A stretch of DNA of 64,000 nucleotides from Chloroflexota bacterium (lineage in GTDB: Bacteria; Chloroflexota; Anaerolineae; Promineifilales; Promineifilaceae), in NCBI GenBank assembly GCA_018004935.1, contig JAGNBF010000005.1, forward strand, positions 1 to 64,000, in the 5' to 3' direction. The translations under genes were made by a program, and so were the position numbers. Numbering within the stretch: position 1 is the stretch's first letter; the number at the start of each line of letters is the position of its first letter. A model generated the notes under the pieces. The model made no database searches. It saw only the letters and a program-made list of their open reading frames with translations, and had not been told where the DNA came from. Positions 63,718 to 64,000 of the stretch are shown piece by piece.

Positions 63718-63883
63718 CCCCTCACCCTAACCCTCTCCCCAGGGAGAGGGAACTAACTCTCCTCTCCCGAAGCGGGAGAGGGGCCGGGGGTGAGGGTCAG
63801 CGGTTTCACCTTCTCATTCCATGCTTGGCGTCCCGTAGGACGCAAAGCGTCCCAGAGGGAATTCCCACGCCGAGCGTGGGAAT
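63718..63883. repeat. Terminal cluster of palindromic repeats
   Basis: 63718-63796: CCCTCACCCTAACCCTCTCC ... GGGGCCGGGGGTGAGGG, an 80-bp imperfect palindrome of a type widespread in bacteria. 63838-63852: GGACGC AAA GCGTCC. 63861-63883: ATTCCCACGC CGA GCGTGGGAAT. Confidence 0.7.
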
Positions 63884-63939
63884 AAGTTGTGACACCTGAA
63901 TAGTTACAATTATTCAACTCCTTGGAAACACACCCTTTG

Positions 63940-63981
63940 GTAAATCGCCCCGTGGACAATTTACCAAATTGTCCTACAGAT
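63940..63981. repeat. Family G half copy
   Basis: GGTAAATCGCCCCGTGGACA then ATTTACCAAATTGTCCTACAG; compare 9016-9065. No gene is visible in 63326-64000. Confidence 0.6.
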
Positions 63982-64000
63982 TTTCATTCCTCTGGGTGCG

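Noticed and set aside
63500-64000. Possible transposon end or attachment site at the right edge
   Set aside because: Only small palindromic repeats are seen; there is no integrase, transposase or tRNA-derived direct repeat.

Overview
The window looks like a chromosome segment from a Chloroflexota bacterium, probably of the Anaerolineae/Ardenticatenales type. This is inferred from the gene set: SdrD_B giant surface protein, choice-of-anchor B proteins, PQQ and LysM lipoproteins rich in Thr-Pro linkers, a fused E1 alpha-beta dehydrogenase, SpoVS, and Jag/YidC/YidD/RnpA/L34 order. No rRNA or other marker is present to fix the taxon. Two tRNA genes are visible, tRNA-Pro(GGG) and tRNA-Leu(UAG). 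There is no CRISPR array, prophage or intact transposase.

Layout: 1-6399 is the end of a giant repeat surface protein. 6883-12011 holds thiolase, a DUF892 ferritin-like protein, tRNA-Pro and two membrane proteins. 12403-18539 holds a Calx-beta/PPC secreted protein, clpP-tig behind tRNA-Leu, and murJ. 18896-22351 holds a membrane protein, an EthD protein, a membrane-tethered LuxR-Kelch regulator and spoVS. 22429-30446 holds E2 and fused E1 of a 2-oxoacid dehydrogenase, a lipoprotein and a membrane Fe-S oxidoreductase. 30569-35521 is one AT-rich 1650-residue STAND-type ATPase with a PLD/MIT_C-like C-terminus, a candidate conflict (anti-phage) protein. 35757-39105 holds a glycoside hydrolase and a GT39-like glycosyltransferase. 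39547-46258 holds three choice-of-anchor B paralogues. 46925-51983 holds a PLP enzyme and the rpmH-rnpA-yidD-PQQ-yidC-jag operon. 52460-63325 holds two SET proteins, YhhN, an S9 peptidase, an alpha/beta hydrolase, rdgB, a LysM lipoprotein, a roadblock protein and hutU.

Two genome-scale signals stand out. First, the palindrome GCGGCCGC occurs about 80 times by hand count, in all reading frames and on genes of every function. This resembles HIP1 (GCGATCGC) of cyanobacteria. It is wholly absent from 29,331 to 35,783, which contains the STAND ATPase, so that gene looks recently acquired. Second, almost every intergenic gap is filled with small palindromic elements of at least eight families. In one family the outer hairpin is nearly constant while the second stem differs from copy to copy and stays perfectly paired (covariation), which argues for selection or a mechanism acting on the hairpin itself.

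The rest is mostly housekeeping and cell-surface biology: protein folding and turnover (tig, clpP), envelope assembly (murJ, yidC, yidD), ribosome/RNase P (rpmH, rnpA), nucleotide clean-up (rdgB), histidine degradation (hutU) and branched-chain/2-oxoacid oxidation (E1, E2, thiolase).
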